Positions 51,901 through 64,000 of a DNA stretch of 64,000 nt are shown here, piece by piece (within the stretch, counting starts at the first letter, position 1; the number at the start of each line of letters is the position of its first letter). Made by a program: the position numbers and the translations under genes. The DNA comes from Apteryx mantelli (Eukaryota; Chordata; Aves; Apterygiformes; Apterygidae), in contig NC_089984.1 in assembly GCF_036417845.1 (NCBI RefSeq), positions 3,596,001 through 3,660,000 on the forward strand, written 5' to 3'. The notes beneath the pieces were generated by a model. That model did no database searches. It was given only the letters and a program-made list of their open reading frames with translations, and had not been told where the DNA came from.

Positions 51901-54900
51901 TAAGTTGATTTGACTGTCGTTCAGCACTGTTCTGCAGAATGATTTATGTGCCTGGAAAGCTCTGCTAATTCTTGATTGAACTCTGACAGCCGTTAATGTC
52001 AGCGGACTTCTACGGGCATGCAGGACTGCTGCTCCCAGGCTTTGCGTTGAGGGGTGGCGGGGCAGCGTCCCTCTGCCGGTAGGAAGGTCTGCGCCTGCCA
52101 CGAGCTCTATAAGAAGCGAGAAAGGATGATGCGCTCGCTAATGTGAGCTGTGGCCCGGAGCAGCGCCTGGAGCAATGATATCCCTTAGGCCTCGTGGATC
52201 AGCTTGCGCTGATTAGCTTCCCGTTTGTCTTGTGGCTGTCGAGGGGAGGTTAGAGATACCAGAGCAACTTTCTCCCGCTGGTCGAGCGGCGTTTTGCCAC
52301 TCACACCATATTGCTCTTTCTGTCTTTGGCTCCAGCTGGCTAATTTGAGATGCTGTGAAGGATAGCAGCTCCTGTACCGAGCCTTGCTGAGTCTGGATGT
52401 GTGGGGCCTGTCGCCTCCCCAGCGGCCCTGTCCTGAATTTCTTGAAGCTACGCCATTGGCCGAGGCGGCGTGACAGAGTTGCCTTGTGAACGGTCTCCTC
52501 TCTGACTCGCGAAACCATCTTGCACGCAGCAGATCGGAGAACGGGCCCCGTGGCATCCCCAGCCCCCGTTTTTATTGTGAAGGGTTACGTGCTTCCGGAC
52601 AGAAGTTTTGCATAAAGTGTGTCGGGGATAGTGGAGGACGCAAGTCAGTCAAACGTTATTTTACTCTGTTTTGACAGGTCTGATTCGGCAGTGGTGGAGT
52701 ACGGTGATGGTGCTAGATGGGGCTTTCCTCTGCGCGAGGCTATATGTGACTCATACCTTGGCGCCTGTGTCATTTAATGCATTGTAAAGTGGCATGTGTG
52801 AGATTGCTGATAGGTTTGCTCTTTGTGCAATTCAGCCTTCTCATCCTTTGATCAGGGACCGTGGTGAGGAATAGCTATATTTAGTTATTATGCAGAGGAC
52901 AAAGATTTTTCTGTATTGGCAAGTACCGTTCTGGGTTGTCTCTGAAGTGTGTTTGTTTACGTACGGCATAAGAGTTGATCGATTAAGCTGTAATGACTAG
53001 AAGATGTTTCCTTCAGAGGAAGGGTCAAAAATAATTAGTTGGACAAGGCTATTAAAGCCGTGTCTTTGTTTTGTAACTTTGTCTGATTCTTGCCTAGACT
53101 AGTGATGGAAATATTAAACCGCAATTTCAGTTACTTTTAGCTGACTTAGAAGTATGCGTTTTTGTGGCTCCTATGAATTTCTGCTGCTTCTAGATACCAG
53201 TTTTAGCAGTGTAATATAATATAGCAAGTTGTTAAACAAAATTGCACTGAAGCTTTTATGCTGCTTATATGCAAAACAGAAGTTAAAGTATTCCACAAGC
53301 CTAACAAACAGCAGGGTAAAACAAGCTAACGATGCTTAACAACAGTTAATTTACAAACTGTTTTTTTAAATTATGATGCATAGCCACAGATTTGCTTTCT
53401 AGAGAATTAGCTTTTCTCCTCTTGTCTGTATTACGTGGCGAATGCTGTTGGTAGGGAGGTTTTAAGTACATCAGCAGGAAACAAGGTCCAAGACGTTTGG
53501 CAAGAACCCCACCGGAGTTCAGCAATTTTCCCGAAAGTGAATACGCTCCGGGCACGAATTCCTTCTCTCCGGACTTGCTGTGAAAGCTTTCGCATCTTGC
53601 GTTCCTAAATGTAACATGCGTCTTACATGGCAGAAATTAATAATAATAATAATAAAAAGCGTGCTAATGTTGGAAATGATGTAGAAGCACAAACCTATAG
53701 ACTCCTCAGCTGCTAGCAGCAGCCTGTATTGGAGGCCCCTGGAGAAGGACTACTTGCCCTTAACTAAATACCGTCTCTCAGAGCACCAGATGCAGTGTAT
53801 GAGTCAAAGGAAGAAATTGCTTAGGTGCGTGCTTTTACAAAGTTAGAAACACGGGGACTTGATAGGTAACGGTTTCTTTGCTTATCCGCTTTGGAACAGA
53901 TATTGTGGGTTTCTAAGGTTTCGGAAATCAGGTAATATAAACCTTGCCTTAAGATAAGGGGTCCTTGCTGACTGGAAACTACATTTTAAACTGGAAGGGT
54001 TGGTGTTTTAAACGCCACATCATTCCTGATTTACTGTCATAAACGATGCTCTTTGCTCCCTGTTTTGCTGATGTTTCTTGCCTTTGGCTTTTCCTGATGC
54101 TAAAATACTCGCATTTGTAACTGTCTAAAGGATGAATGTTTGTATAGATGTTTTTCAACTGCTGTTTGCTTTTTCTTGGGGGTATGTGCAGGCAGAGAAG
54201 TCCATGCCATTCAGGTTGCGTAGCTTGTTTTTTTTGCTTTGAAGGGCTGGTAGAACAGGAAAAGAAAAATATTTACTACAGTGGAGCCTGCAGCTCCTTC
54301 CTATCAAATAATTCCTTTCTCCTTCTGTGAACATCTATAGAAAGTGGCACTATCTATAGAAAGGGGTTGGCTGCAAGTGTGAAAGTTGTTTGGGCATGTC
54401 CCGTATCTCCTGATGTACTAAATGTCTGAAATTGTGTTCAGGTCTTTTAGAAACACTGGTAAGCATCTACCTTGGAAGGTTTGGGTCGCGGAGATAGCTA
54501 CAGTGTACTCGCGAAACGGCAAGCACAGGACTTACATTTTACAATGTTCATGCAGTCACTGGTTTCCTAGGAAACTAGTGCCTGAGCACATATAGCCAAA
54601 CTTGAACGCTGGTGCATGGTTTCAAAGTATATCAGCAGAAAATGGGCTCCCAGACTTGAAAAATTGCAAAGTGGAGTTAGGATTCTTTGGACTGTACTTA
54701 GTGCTTGTTTGTTAGGAACAATCTTGAAGCAGAATATTGCTGAAAAAAGCCCCTAGTCCTACTGCAACTCTTTTTTTTTATTATTATTTTTTATTTTTTT
54801 GGTCTGGAGCCGTTTCCTTTTTCAAACTCCTTTTTTTGATTAGATTTGTGAGCATATTTGTTGGAGGTGTTTCCTGTTAAAACACACAAACTGTGTCAGG

Positions 54901-55717
54901 AAAGCCTTGGACCAGCTCTGCAATGTAGGCTGGAAGTAGATTGGAAAAACACCCTGCTGGGCCAGCTTATCTTGTTCAGTTATTTAATATTCTGGTGGTG
55001 GGTAATCTGAACAAATAGAAGAAATCACACTGTAGCTGTCTGAGGTGACTGAAAATGAAACTATAGTCTTGTAAATACTCACATATTTTTAGTTAAATGA
55101 TATTTTAGGTTCAAGGCAAATAAGTAATGACAACTGTGTGTATGCATGTCTATATTTATCCATGCATACATGAGTATTACATTAACATAAATATACTATG
55201 AGACTGACTTTTATTAAAATGCAAAATGAGTCACTCTTAATATTGGTAGCATATATAGAATATTTTCCCAAACCGCCTGGACTCTGGGAATGTAAAAATG
55301 CTGTTGGCTTCTGCTGTTTGGCAGTCGGTGTAATTCAGACTCGGTAGCAAAAGAATAAATAACTGGTGACATGCAACAAAGGCTTTAGACGTTCATCGCA
55401 TCCCTGCCCCTAACCCCCTGGTGTAACGTGGTCCCTAAGATCTGTTGGAGCTTATTACTTTTTAAACCGCCTATCTGATGGGAACTTTCTGCAAAAATCC
55501 ACTGGGTGCGGGGAATTCATTAGTGCTTTTGTAGTCCTTGGGCTAAACAAAGAAAATAACTTCCTTGAGATGGGTAACATTTCTGAACAGATGAAATCAG
55601 TTGCTCTATGACTCAGACAACAGCCCATCAAGGCAATAGTCAGGTACTTAAGCTGTAGTTAAACCAAATGTAATGCAAATAATGCCATTAAATAAGCTTT
55701 TGTTGGTTTGAAACCTC
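48911..55717. other. PRKG1 intron, no gene recognised
   Basis: Ordinary intronic sequence. It contains a poly-T tract of about 20 bases at 51110-51128, an (AAT)n patch at about 53637-53656, an E2F-type TTTGGCGCG at 49092-49100 and T/A-rich runs near 54771-54800. No coding exon or RNA gene was recognised. Confidence 0.6.
51746..51818. repeat. TG/TA repeat with duplicated 18-mer
   Basis: A (TG)n/(TA)n patch followed by two exact copies of TAACTTAGTGTGATGTGT at 51771-51788 and 51801-51818 (30-bp period). Confidence 0.9.
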
Positions 55718-57018
55718 ATGGTCAGCCTCGTGTTGACCCATGGGAAGGTGATGGAGCATGAAATCCTGGATACTATTTCTGGACACGTGAAGGGCAGGAA
55801 GGTGACCAGGGTAGTCAGCATGGATTTGCAAAGGGGACATTGTGCTTAACCAGCCTGACAGCCCTCTGTGATGAGATGACTGGCTTGGTGGATGAGGGGA
55901 GAGCGGTGGATGTTATTTATCTTGACTTTAGTGAAGCTTTTGACACTGTCTCCAATAACATCCTCATAGACAGCTGGTGGAGAGCAGGATAGAGAAGTGG
56001 TCAGTGAGATGGACTGAAAACTGGCTGAACTGTTGGGCTCAGAGCATTGTGATGAGCAGCATGAAGTCCAGCTGGAGGTCATTCACTAGTGGTGTCCCCT
56101 AGGGGTTGATACGGGGGCCAATACTGTTTAATGTCCCCATTCATGACCTGGATGATGGGACTAAATGCACAAAACTGGGACGAGCGGCTGACACACCAGA
56201 TGGTTGTGCTGCCATTCAGAGGCACCTTGACAGGCTGGAGAAATGGGCAGACAGGAACCTCATGAAGTTTGACAAGGCAAAGCCCAAAGTCCTGTCTCTG
56301 GGGAGGCATAACCCCATGTACCAGAACAGGCTGGGGCTGACCAGCTGGAAAGCAGCTTTGCAGAGAAGGACCTGAGGGTCCTTGTGGACAGCAAGTTGAA
56401 CATGGGCCAGTAACACACCCTCATGGCAAATGCCAACAGTATCCTGGACTGCATGAGGAAGAGTGGTCAAAGGAGGTGATCCTTCCCCCCTAGTCAGCCC
56501 TGGTGAGGCCACACCTGGAGTGCTGTGTCCAGTTCTGGGTTCTTCAGGGCAAGAAAGACATGGACCTGCTGGAACGAGTTCTGCAAAGAGCTGCAGAGGT
56601 GAAGGGACTGCAGCATCCTCATGTGAGGAGAGCCTGAGAGAGCTGGGACTCTTTAGCCTGGAGAAGAGAAGGCTCAGGGGGATCTTGTCCATGTGTATAA
56701 ATATCTGAAGGGAGGGTGTCAAGAGGATGGAGCCAGCCTCTTCTCAGTGGTGCCCAGCGACAGGATGAGAGGCAATGAGCACAGACTGAAACACAGGAAG
56801 TTTTGTTTGAACACAAGAAAATGCTTCTTCACTGTGAGGGTGGTCAAACACTGGAACAGGTTGCCCAGAGAGGCTGTGGAGTCTCCATCCCTGGACATAT
56901 TCAAAACTCGACTGGGTATGGTCCTGGACAACCTGCTGTAGCTGACCCTGCCTGAGGAGGAAGGTCAGACCAGATGATCTCCAGAGGTCCCTGCCAACCT
57001 CAGCCATTCTGTGATTCT
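55718..57018 (+). mobile_element. 5'-truncated CR1 LINE (non-LTR retrotransposon)
   Basis: About 1.3 kb on the + strand covering the C-terminal part of the CR1 ORF2 reverse transcriptase and the 3' end. Recognisable pieces are DEMTGLVDEGRAVDVIYLDF then SEAFDTVSNN at about 55870-55960; DRLEKWADRNLMKFDKAKPK near 56230; LGLFSLEKRRLRG near 56645; and VVKHWNRLPREAVESPSLDI near 56845. The 3' end carries the CR1-type ATTCTGTGATTCTG. The reading frame is broken by stops (for example near 55990) and frameshifts. The segment that normally carries the FADD catalytic box is missing between GTKCT and KLGRAADTPD, so the copy is dead. It is inserted in the sense direction relative to PRKG1. Confidence 0.95.
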
Positions 57019-60000
57019 GAAACAATGATCATCTTAATAGCTGTAGAGACGCTTTGAAAATCAGGGCTCTTAAATCGGAGAAATTCCATTAATTAAAGGA
57101 AATGGAGGAGCACAGTGGAAGCAGTGTTCATCTGTTTGCCTTTAGTTTTCAGGGTTGTTTAAAGCAGTGTAATTCTAGACGGGCTTACACAGGAATTTCA
57201 TAACAGTAGTGGAAACTCCGTCAAATTTGGGAGAAATGCATTTTTTTTTGACCTGCTTTTTGTAGTTTTTTTGAGACAAATATTTAGATAAATGATTTCG
57301 AGACATGATAAATGACACATGATTTTTTTGTTGTTGTTGTTTTTTAGCGGTGTAGCTCAATGTAGCTGTTATGGAGATCACACCTGCAGTAACAGCGGCT
57401 TGCTTTTTTCGTCTTGGCTAGGCAGAGCTGGGTACCTGCACGGGAGCCTGCAGAGAGGTGTGGAGCAGATGGGCTGTTCTTCCCAGCGGCAAGGAGTTTT
57501 GGTGAGAGGCTGGCAGGGACAGACAAGGCAGTAGGGTTTCCTTTGCTCTCTCCTCCTGCAGTGACAAGTGAGGGGGAAAAAAGGAATTGAGTGTTTGAGT
57601 GTCGTGAAGGTAGGGGCTGAGGAGGGAAAAGGAAACGGTGGTACTTTTCCAGCTTGCTGGATGCGCTGTCTGCTCCCTTCGTCTCTGCTTCCAGGTTCCC
57701 CCGTGTGTGCTGGGGTCCTCCTTGTCCCCTTCGCAGCGTGTGTCCTGGCTCGGTATTCCCAAAGCCCCCTGCCTTCCCGCTGCTGCTGCTCTTTTCTGCC
57801 CACCATGGCAGGGCAGGCTGCCCGTCCCAGGCAGAGGGCTCTGTGCGCCCTGTCGTCTCCTTCTCCGTTCTCTTCTTAGCCTTCCTTACTTAATCCCCTG
57901 GATCGCTCCTTCATTTCTATTCCTGCTCCTCCCTCCTCTCCAAGATTTTTTGCCCTTCCTACGGGCGTTTTGCCCTTTTCTTCCCTTTCCTACTCCAAAA
58001 CTCTTCCTTCCCTGGACCTCTCCCATAGGGTCCAGACTCTACATCTCCCTAAAAAAAGCTGCCTTGTTCCCACTATACACTGGGAGACAGAGTTCCCAGT
58101 AGCTTTGGTATACAATAGTCATGGAGGCTCGGTGTTTTTTTTTTTCCCTCCTGACAATCCAGCTTTTCTAGCACGCCAGTTTGTACGAGATCAGCCTGCT
58201 CGCGCCTGATCAGATGTGACTTTTCCACGGGCCTCCTGTTACGGGTCAGCAGCAATTCCATCAAGTCGGCTGCCGAGGCCTTGCTTTGCTCAGCCCAAAG
58301 ACAGATAACGCGCGTCCCCCCGCCCTAAAGAACTAACGCCGAAAAGGCCGCAAAGCGAAAGAGCGGCTGGCTCCGTGTCAGCGCCGTAAGTGATAATGGC
58401 ATTGAGTTATATTGACAAAAACATCATGATATACGCAATGCGGTGGCAGTGTCATTCTGCAATTATTCGGGATGTCCCTGTGCTCTGTTTGATGAAGTGC
58501 TTCTCCGGCTCTGGGAGGCTGCGCATCGCCTTTTATTATTGCTTATCCTTATTGCGGTCATGCCTATGGACCAAGCAAGAATAAAGCCTCACTGTGGCAG
58601 GAAGCATACAGCCGTAAAACAGCGGGCTAGAGCTCCGTTAGAAATGGGGGGTGTGTGTGTATATATGTACCTTCATGCTGTGCATGGTGTATATGTGAGT
58701 GCTCAAATGGAACTATTTGTCTAAACTCGCTAGGTATTTAAAAACTGTTTGAATCAGAGTGTATTTCTTTTTTTCCTTATGCATCTTTGCATTTTTTTTT
58801 TAAATCCTATTAATAACAGGGCAGTTGCGTGGAGGGGAGAACTGGCCTCCTGTTCATCAGACACTTGATTGCTTCTTATTTTCCCAGTTGCAGTCTAGGT
58901 CTATGAGGCACATGAGAGAAATGGAGCGTGGAGAGGCACTGGCTTTTCTACATTAGCAGTATGCCCAAACACAGATGTACTCAGATACCGTGATAATGAG
59001 TATGGTAGGAGAGCTTAAATAAGGCGGATTCTTTGTTTTACCTCGATGTTAACTTGGTTCAGAGCATTGCTTGCAATTCGTGAGTGGAAGGCGCAGACTT
59101 TGACTTGCCGCTCGAAGTTAGCCTTGTCGCGGTGGGAATGTAACTGAACTTCTGCAGCGTCGCTGCTTTGGAGAAGGGACACAGGTGGTGCGGCTCGCGT
59201 TTTATTGCTTCTTAACCGAGTCTGACAGGGTACCTCATAGTTGCAGCTTGCATTGGCAGGAAGAGCTCACGTGGCCTTTTTTTGGCAACGGCGCAGTATC
59301 CTGTTGCGTGGCGGGTATTATATTGCGGCACAGCAGCCTTTCATTAGCGGAGTCGCAAGGGAATGCTAACTATCCATCTTACTTCCCTCTATTCATTTGC
59401 TAGATTTATTAATGTGCCTGCAGGAGGGCACGCACCGTCAAGGAGTGCTTTCTGCAGACATGGCCAACCTGAATACCATAGCACACAAGCCAGTAATCAC
59501 AAATTCGGGTATGTTGTATGTACCGCCGCTGTTTGTTAGGTATCGGGCACTGGGGAAATGACATTTGGCTGTGTGTGGGGGCAGACCTGACCTCTGCTCC
59601 TGTTCTGCAAAACCAGCTGCTCTACCTTCTGCTTTGCAAGCGTTATTATTCTCTCATCAGCCACCATGGCAGGTACTTCACAAGCGTGTGTTGTCCACGA
59701 CCAGGAACAAATGATCGCTTCCCTCCTAAATCCCAAAGCTCTCCACTTTCTTTTTTCCTCCAGACTGTGTACAAGAATGACTGTTACTGTTCTTTAGGCA
59801 AAGCAAGCTTGAAAGAATCATCATCAAGCAGATCTCGACTCTTTTTAATTTCATGCCATTAGTCTTGCACAGACACAGCATTTTTATTTATTTTTTTAAT
59901 GGAAAGCCAAACCGAGCTCAAATAGGGAGCCATTAGCCTGATGTTTAGAGCCTCGCTTGGCATGTATAGACCCAAGTTGAGGTATTATCCCTGTATTTAC

Positions 60001-63000
60001 AGATACAAGTGGAAAAGCTCCCACAGAGGATGAGGCAGTCCCATCGACATAGTGAGGATGAGTTCTTGGGAAACTTGGTTGAAACTGGGCAAAGCAGGGA
60101 TATGAATCCATGTCACTCAAATAAGCAGAGGCTTTACCTCTACGATATGGAGGCTCTTTTTTTCTCTCCTTGGTTTTGACCAGAAATTCCATCCATGAGC
60201 TAGAGGACTTTTTCTTTTTTTCTATTGCACATTTAATCAAAATGAACCTGTCTCTAGTTCTTAAATTTTCACAAATTTTTTTCCAAAGCAAAAAGGCTTT
60301 GGAGGCAGTCTCTGGGCAGATTTTATAAATTGGAGGCACGTTATTTGATTGAGCTTGCTGGATCTGAGGGCCGCAAGAATTTTGCTTGGCTGCAAGGCTA
60401 GCGCTGAAGAGGGCAGCTGTTTAGATCTAGCCTAATAATCTTCCAGAGCGTTGTGGTAGCATTGCTAAATAGGCGCAAAATTAATGAATGCGTAAGAAAA
60501 ATGTAAAGCATCTTAAATTTGCGTACTACTTGTATAGGGTTTGGAAGTGGAGGTTGAAACAACCTGATTTATCTACTGAAACAGAGCAGCAGTCTCGGGG
60601 TTATCAAGACAACTACACAGAACGTAGATGCTTGTATAATGTCCTGAGAAGGCAGGATCTTTAAAGGTATATAAAGTTTTAATAGTAGTTGGAGAAGCCT
60701 TGTAAGGCTTGGATTCTAGTTCCCAAGCTGCACTTGTTTTTTTCTCTCTAGGTTTATTGTTGGGAGACGACAGTGCCGTGTCTACCGTACCTATGCTGCT
60801 GCACAGGTTTTCTTCTTTCCACCAACATCTTCTGCTTCTTTTAAACCTTTCTTGTGCTCTGCACGCTTTCAGAAGACCCCACAGTCTGTTTTTTGTCTGT
60901 TTGTATTGGTGATACTGAGATTGCTCAGACACAGCCACCGAATGCCCCGATACCATTTTCTCAGGATTGCTCTGTAAGACTCAAGTGCACTTTTCTGCAG
61001 TACATATATTGAGACTAAAAGACAGCTACCGCATCAAATTAGTGTGAAAGCATTGGAAAAAAACTGTAGAATATTTTTTTTCCCCTGAGTAAAAAGCTAT
61101 CCTTTTGCCCGTGGCATATGCTTTTTAAAAGTATATCTGTTATGCAGGAAGGAATTCTGAGGAGTTAAATCGGTCGTCTGCTTGTGCCTCTCTGCACTCA
61201 TCTCAAGAGGTAAATCAGATGCCACACTGACAGACATCTATCTGTGTGGTAAGACTTTAGTTTAAGTGATCAGGGAGGAAAAAACTCATTCTGGGTAGCG
61301 AGATGCATGTGCAGTAGCTTTCAGTGCAAAGAAAAGTAGTTCTTTTCCACAGGCACTGCCACGGGTGCCCAGGTATGTGATCATTTAAAAAAAAAAAATG
61401 CTTTGGAGAGCTACAGTGCTATTTAAACAAGAATCTCAAAATGCTATTTTTTGTTGTTGTTGTTTACTGCTTGAAAAGGCTTTTGTTAGAAGCAGCCTCT
61501 GTTCAGAACGCAGGCCTTTGAAAACGTTTGCTGGTGTCCGTGTCTTGTTGAATGAAATAACTAATGTTTCCACTTTGATTATTAGAGGTTTGGTTCACAG
61601 CCAAGTGTATCTGAGCAGAGCTTCTTCGTGTAGAGGCTAAGGTTAAGGATCCATCCTACTGCGGGTGCTTCAGCCGAAAACTTCTTTCTGTCCGCAGGAC
61701 TCGGGAGAGTGGTCACGGTCCCTTACAGCAGAGATTTGTTCTGGGGAACAAAAAGAAAAAGTAATAAGATGGTGATACTACAGCTGGTTCCTTACAACGG
61801 CTAAATATAGACAAAATAGCAAGTAGTAGGGGAAAAAAATGTTCGCTCTGTTAACTGGGCTATATTTAGGTGTCGGATAAACAGATTTCTGCTTTTGACC
61901 CTCCCCCTCACACCCCCAAAACAGCTTTCTGTGCTGTCTGCAAATGTCTTGGTTGTTCATGGCTTCTGTTCTTTGCAAAAAGAGTAGTTCTGACTGGTAA
62001 GGAAAAGAGATCTGTTACAGCTGAAAACCTAAAAAGATAAGCTTTTGTATATATGGTCCCTGTGCCCACTCTTGTTCTTGCTCTGCAGTCCTTCGTTATA
62101 TTTACATCCATAGGATGTTCCAGTTTACAATACAGTTACTACTTAAAATACAAAAAAAAGCCCACTATGACTAAGGGGTATAGGCTAAATAATAAACAGC
62201 TTCTCCTATAGTTGCTGTATTTGATATCACTTATGAATTTTTACCTTGCAACAGGCTATTTTCGCAGCAGTACTGTCGGTAGCAATTGCATGGTTAGCTC
62301 TACTTGTTCGTCAGTGCATAAGTGGTTTTTTATTTTATTTCATTAAAAACAAATAGTGTAATATTCTGCCAGAAGAGATTAGGACAGGGAGTCCTCAGAG
62401 CTGCAACTGTTACTTTGTGTTTGAAGAAGAAGGTTTCATACGCCCACAATAAAACGCTTCTTGCAACCTTAGAGGTGGCCTTAGTGCAGTATGAAGTTAT
62501 TTTATTAGTTTAATTTTTGCTTTTCGCAGACGTGCTTGTGTTGTTCATAACCTTTTTTTTTTCTTTTTTTTTTCTTTTCCTTCCTTCTAACTTACAAAAA
62601 GTTGGGCAGCCTGGATGTCCGATGTACTATCTTAGAGGGAGGAAATTCTGGCCAGCAGAACAAGCTTAGGTCTGTCCCAGCATTGCAGAATTTGATCTAG
62701 CTGGCTTTCAATGCTGACTAACCAGCACTTGTAAAGTCTTGATTTTTCTGTCCCAGAGGGTGTTAGCTATAATTCCTTTGTAAGGATAGGTACTTGGCGA
62801 TTAGAAGTTAGGTTTCATAGCTAATTAAATTGCAAACTATGAGACTGGGTCTTTAACAAAAACATAGGCTATGTAAAATTCCAGTGTTCATTTATCCATC
62901 AAGCTCTTGATTGATAGGTATTGATTTCCTCCTCCTCCCCTAAGACAAACTTAGTTTCCATTTAAATAACAATACTTAATACAGATATTAATGACAGATT

Positions 63001-64000
63001 TGTTTAGTTTTTTTTTTCCCTACTAACCTGAGAGTAGACTAGAAGCTCTAAAACTGACTCCATTGCTGTTGGAGATCCCAGGAAGGTGAACAGCTGACAG
63101 TTTTGAGTAGTTAAAATTTGATCTGTTTTTTCTAGTCTAAAAGCTGTGCGGAGCCCAACTTGATTCTTGGAAAGGGTAGCTGGTCACTTGAGATTTCTGC
63201 TGCTTAACTTCCAGCTGGGTCTGTCCAAAAAATGAAATTAGAGCACCTGCAAGTAGTAATTCTGCCTGTCGCTCCTGTGTTTTCCATGACCTGGCAAGAG
63301 CCTCTACAGACTTCTCTTTACTGCTTGGGAGAGAAATCTGATAACTGTAGAGCTGAAACTCAGGGAGATATCTCCCTCAACGAGATTTTTGGTTGTATTC
63401 TTGTTCTTGGATGCTGCTTCGATAGCACAGGACCTGGCAGAAGTCCTCAACCCTTGGGCATTCACAGAACCTTGGAGACAGAGGTAGGAGAACATCAAGG
63501 ATGAATTGTCATCAAAACTTTAATTCCCTGACCGGGGTCAGTTGAGAGATTTTTTTTTTTTTTTTTTTAAATTGTATTATGGTTTCAGTCAAAGCCAGTG
63601 GCAGCATTTAATGAGAAATGATGTAACTGAGATTGGTTTAGATGGATTTTCTATGTTTCCTCATTCATTTGCCTTATTTCTCAGGGTCCTGGAAGGGCCT
63701 TTTGCAGCACTAGCATCTCCTTAAGTGCTATTAGCTGCACAGTATAAGTGGTCTTATGCAGATGCCTCTGTGTATTTTTACTGTGGCAAAATCATCCGTA
63801 TGGTTATGAGACTTGCTTATGTTGAAATTGTGCTTCATTGGGTAAAGATTAAAAGAAATTCTAGCTTCTGACAAAATCAAGAAAGACTTAAGATAATAAG
63901 CGTTGACAGCTTAATGTTGTTGAGTCGTTGTCTGACTTCCTCAATAATTAGTATGAAAATATTGATCATTGGGGCACAACTCAGTTATTGGAAGATGACA
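57019..64000. other. PRKG1 intron, no gene recognised
   Basis: Intronic sequence with low-complexity patches: GTT repeats at about 57328-57343 and 61452-61465, a short TG/TA run near 58651-58667, a T/C tract at about 62550-62580 and a T run of about 19 bases at 63550-63568. A pyrimidine-rich stretch occurs at 57640-58060. No exon or RNA gene was recognised. Confidence 0.6.

Noticed and set aside
56216..56722. 168-codon minus-strand open frame
   Set aside because: It is antisense to the CR1 LINE.

Overview
This window is vertebrate nuclear DNA, most likely from a bird (a turtle or crocodilian is possible). Reasons: one 5'-truncated CR1-type LINE plus two older CR1 scraps are the only transposons I recognise; interspersed repeats are otherwise very sparse; there are two CpG islands; and the two clear coding segments are eukaryotic first exons ending in GT splice donors. 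There are no operons, bacterial genes or CRISPR arrays.

The window is the 5' end of PRKG1 (cGMP-dependent protein kinase type I), transcribed on the + strand. The first ~9.3 kb is upstream of the recognised gene. It holds one old CR1 fragment, two adjacent exon-like segments of unknown identity (1895-1966 and 2103-2151), and a 37-bp G-rich minisatellite (8914-9265) beside the first promoter. The cGKI-alpha first exon (coding 9891-10156) lies in a CpG island. Between it and the second promoter is ~36 kb of intron. Its proximal part (about 11.5-16.5 kb) keeps a very high CpG density without being especially GC-rich. The cGKI-beta first exon (coding 46475-46785) lies in a second, ~3.3 kb CpG island that extends well past the exon. 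The remaining ~15 kb is shared intron with the CR1 copy at about 55.7-57.0 kb. The common exon 2 is not in the window.

The two first exons are mutually exclusive promoter choices. Each encodes its own leucine-zipper dimerisation/targeting helix and autoinhibitory segment, and each ends in the same splice phase (two bases into a codon), so either can join the same downstream exon. In both, the first intronic bases complete a codon and then give an immediate stop (TAG for alpha, TAA for beta). Unspliced message would therefore encode only the isolated N-terminal regulatory segment.

Most long open frames in the two islands and the minisatellite are composition artefacts. No previously undescribed system is evident. 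The points most worth checking are the pair of unknown exons, the CpG-saturated intronic block, the minisatellite at the alpha promoter, the CTCF-like sites between the promoters, and a long antisense open frame upstream of the beta island.
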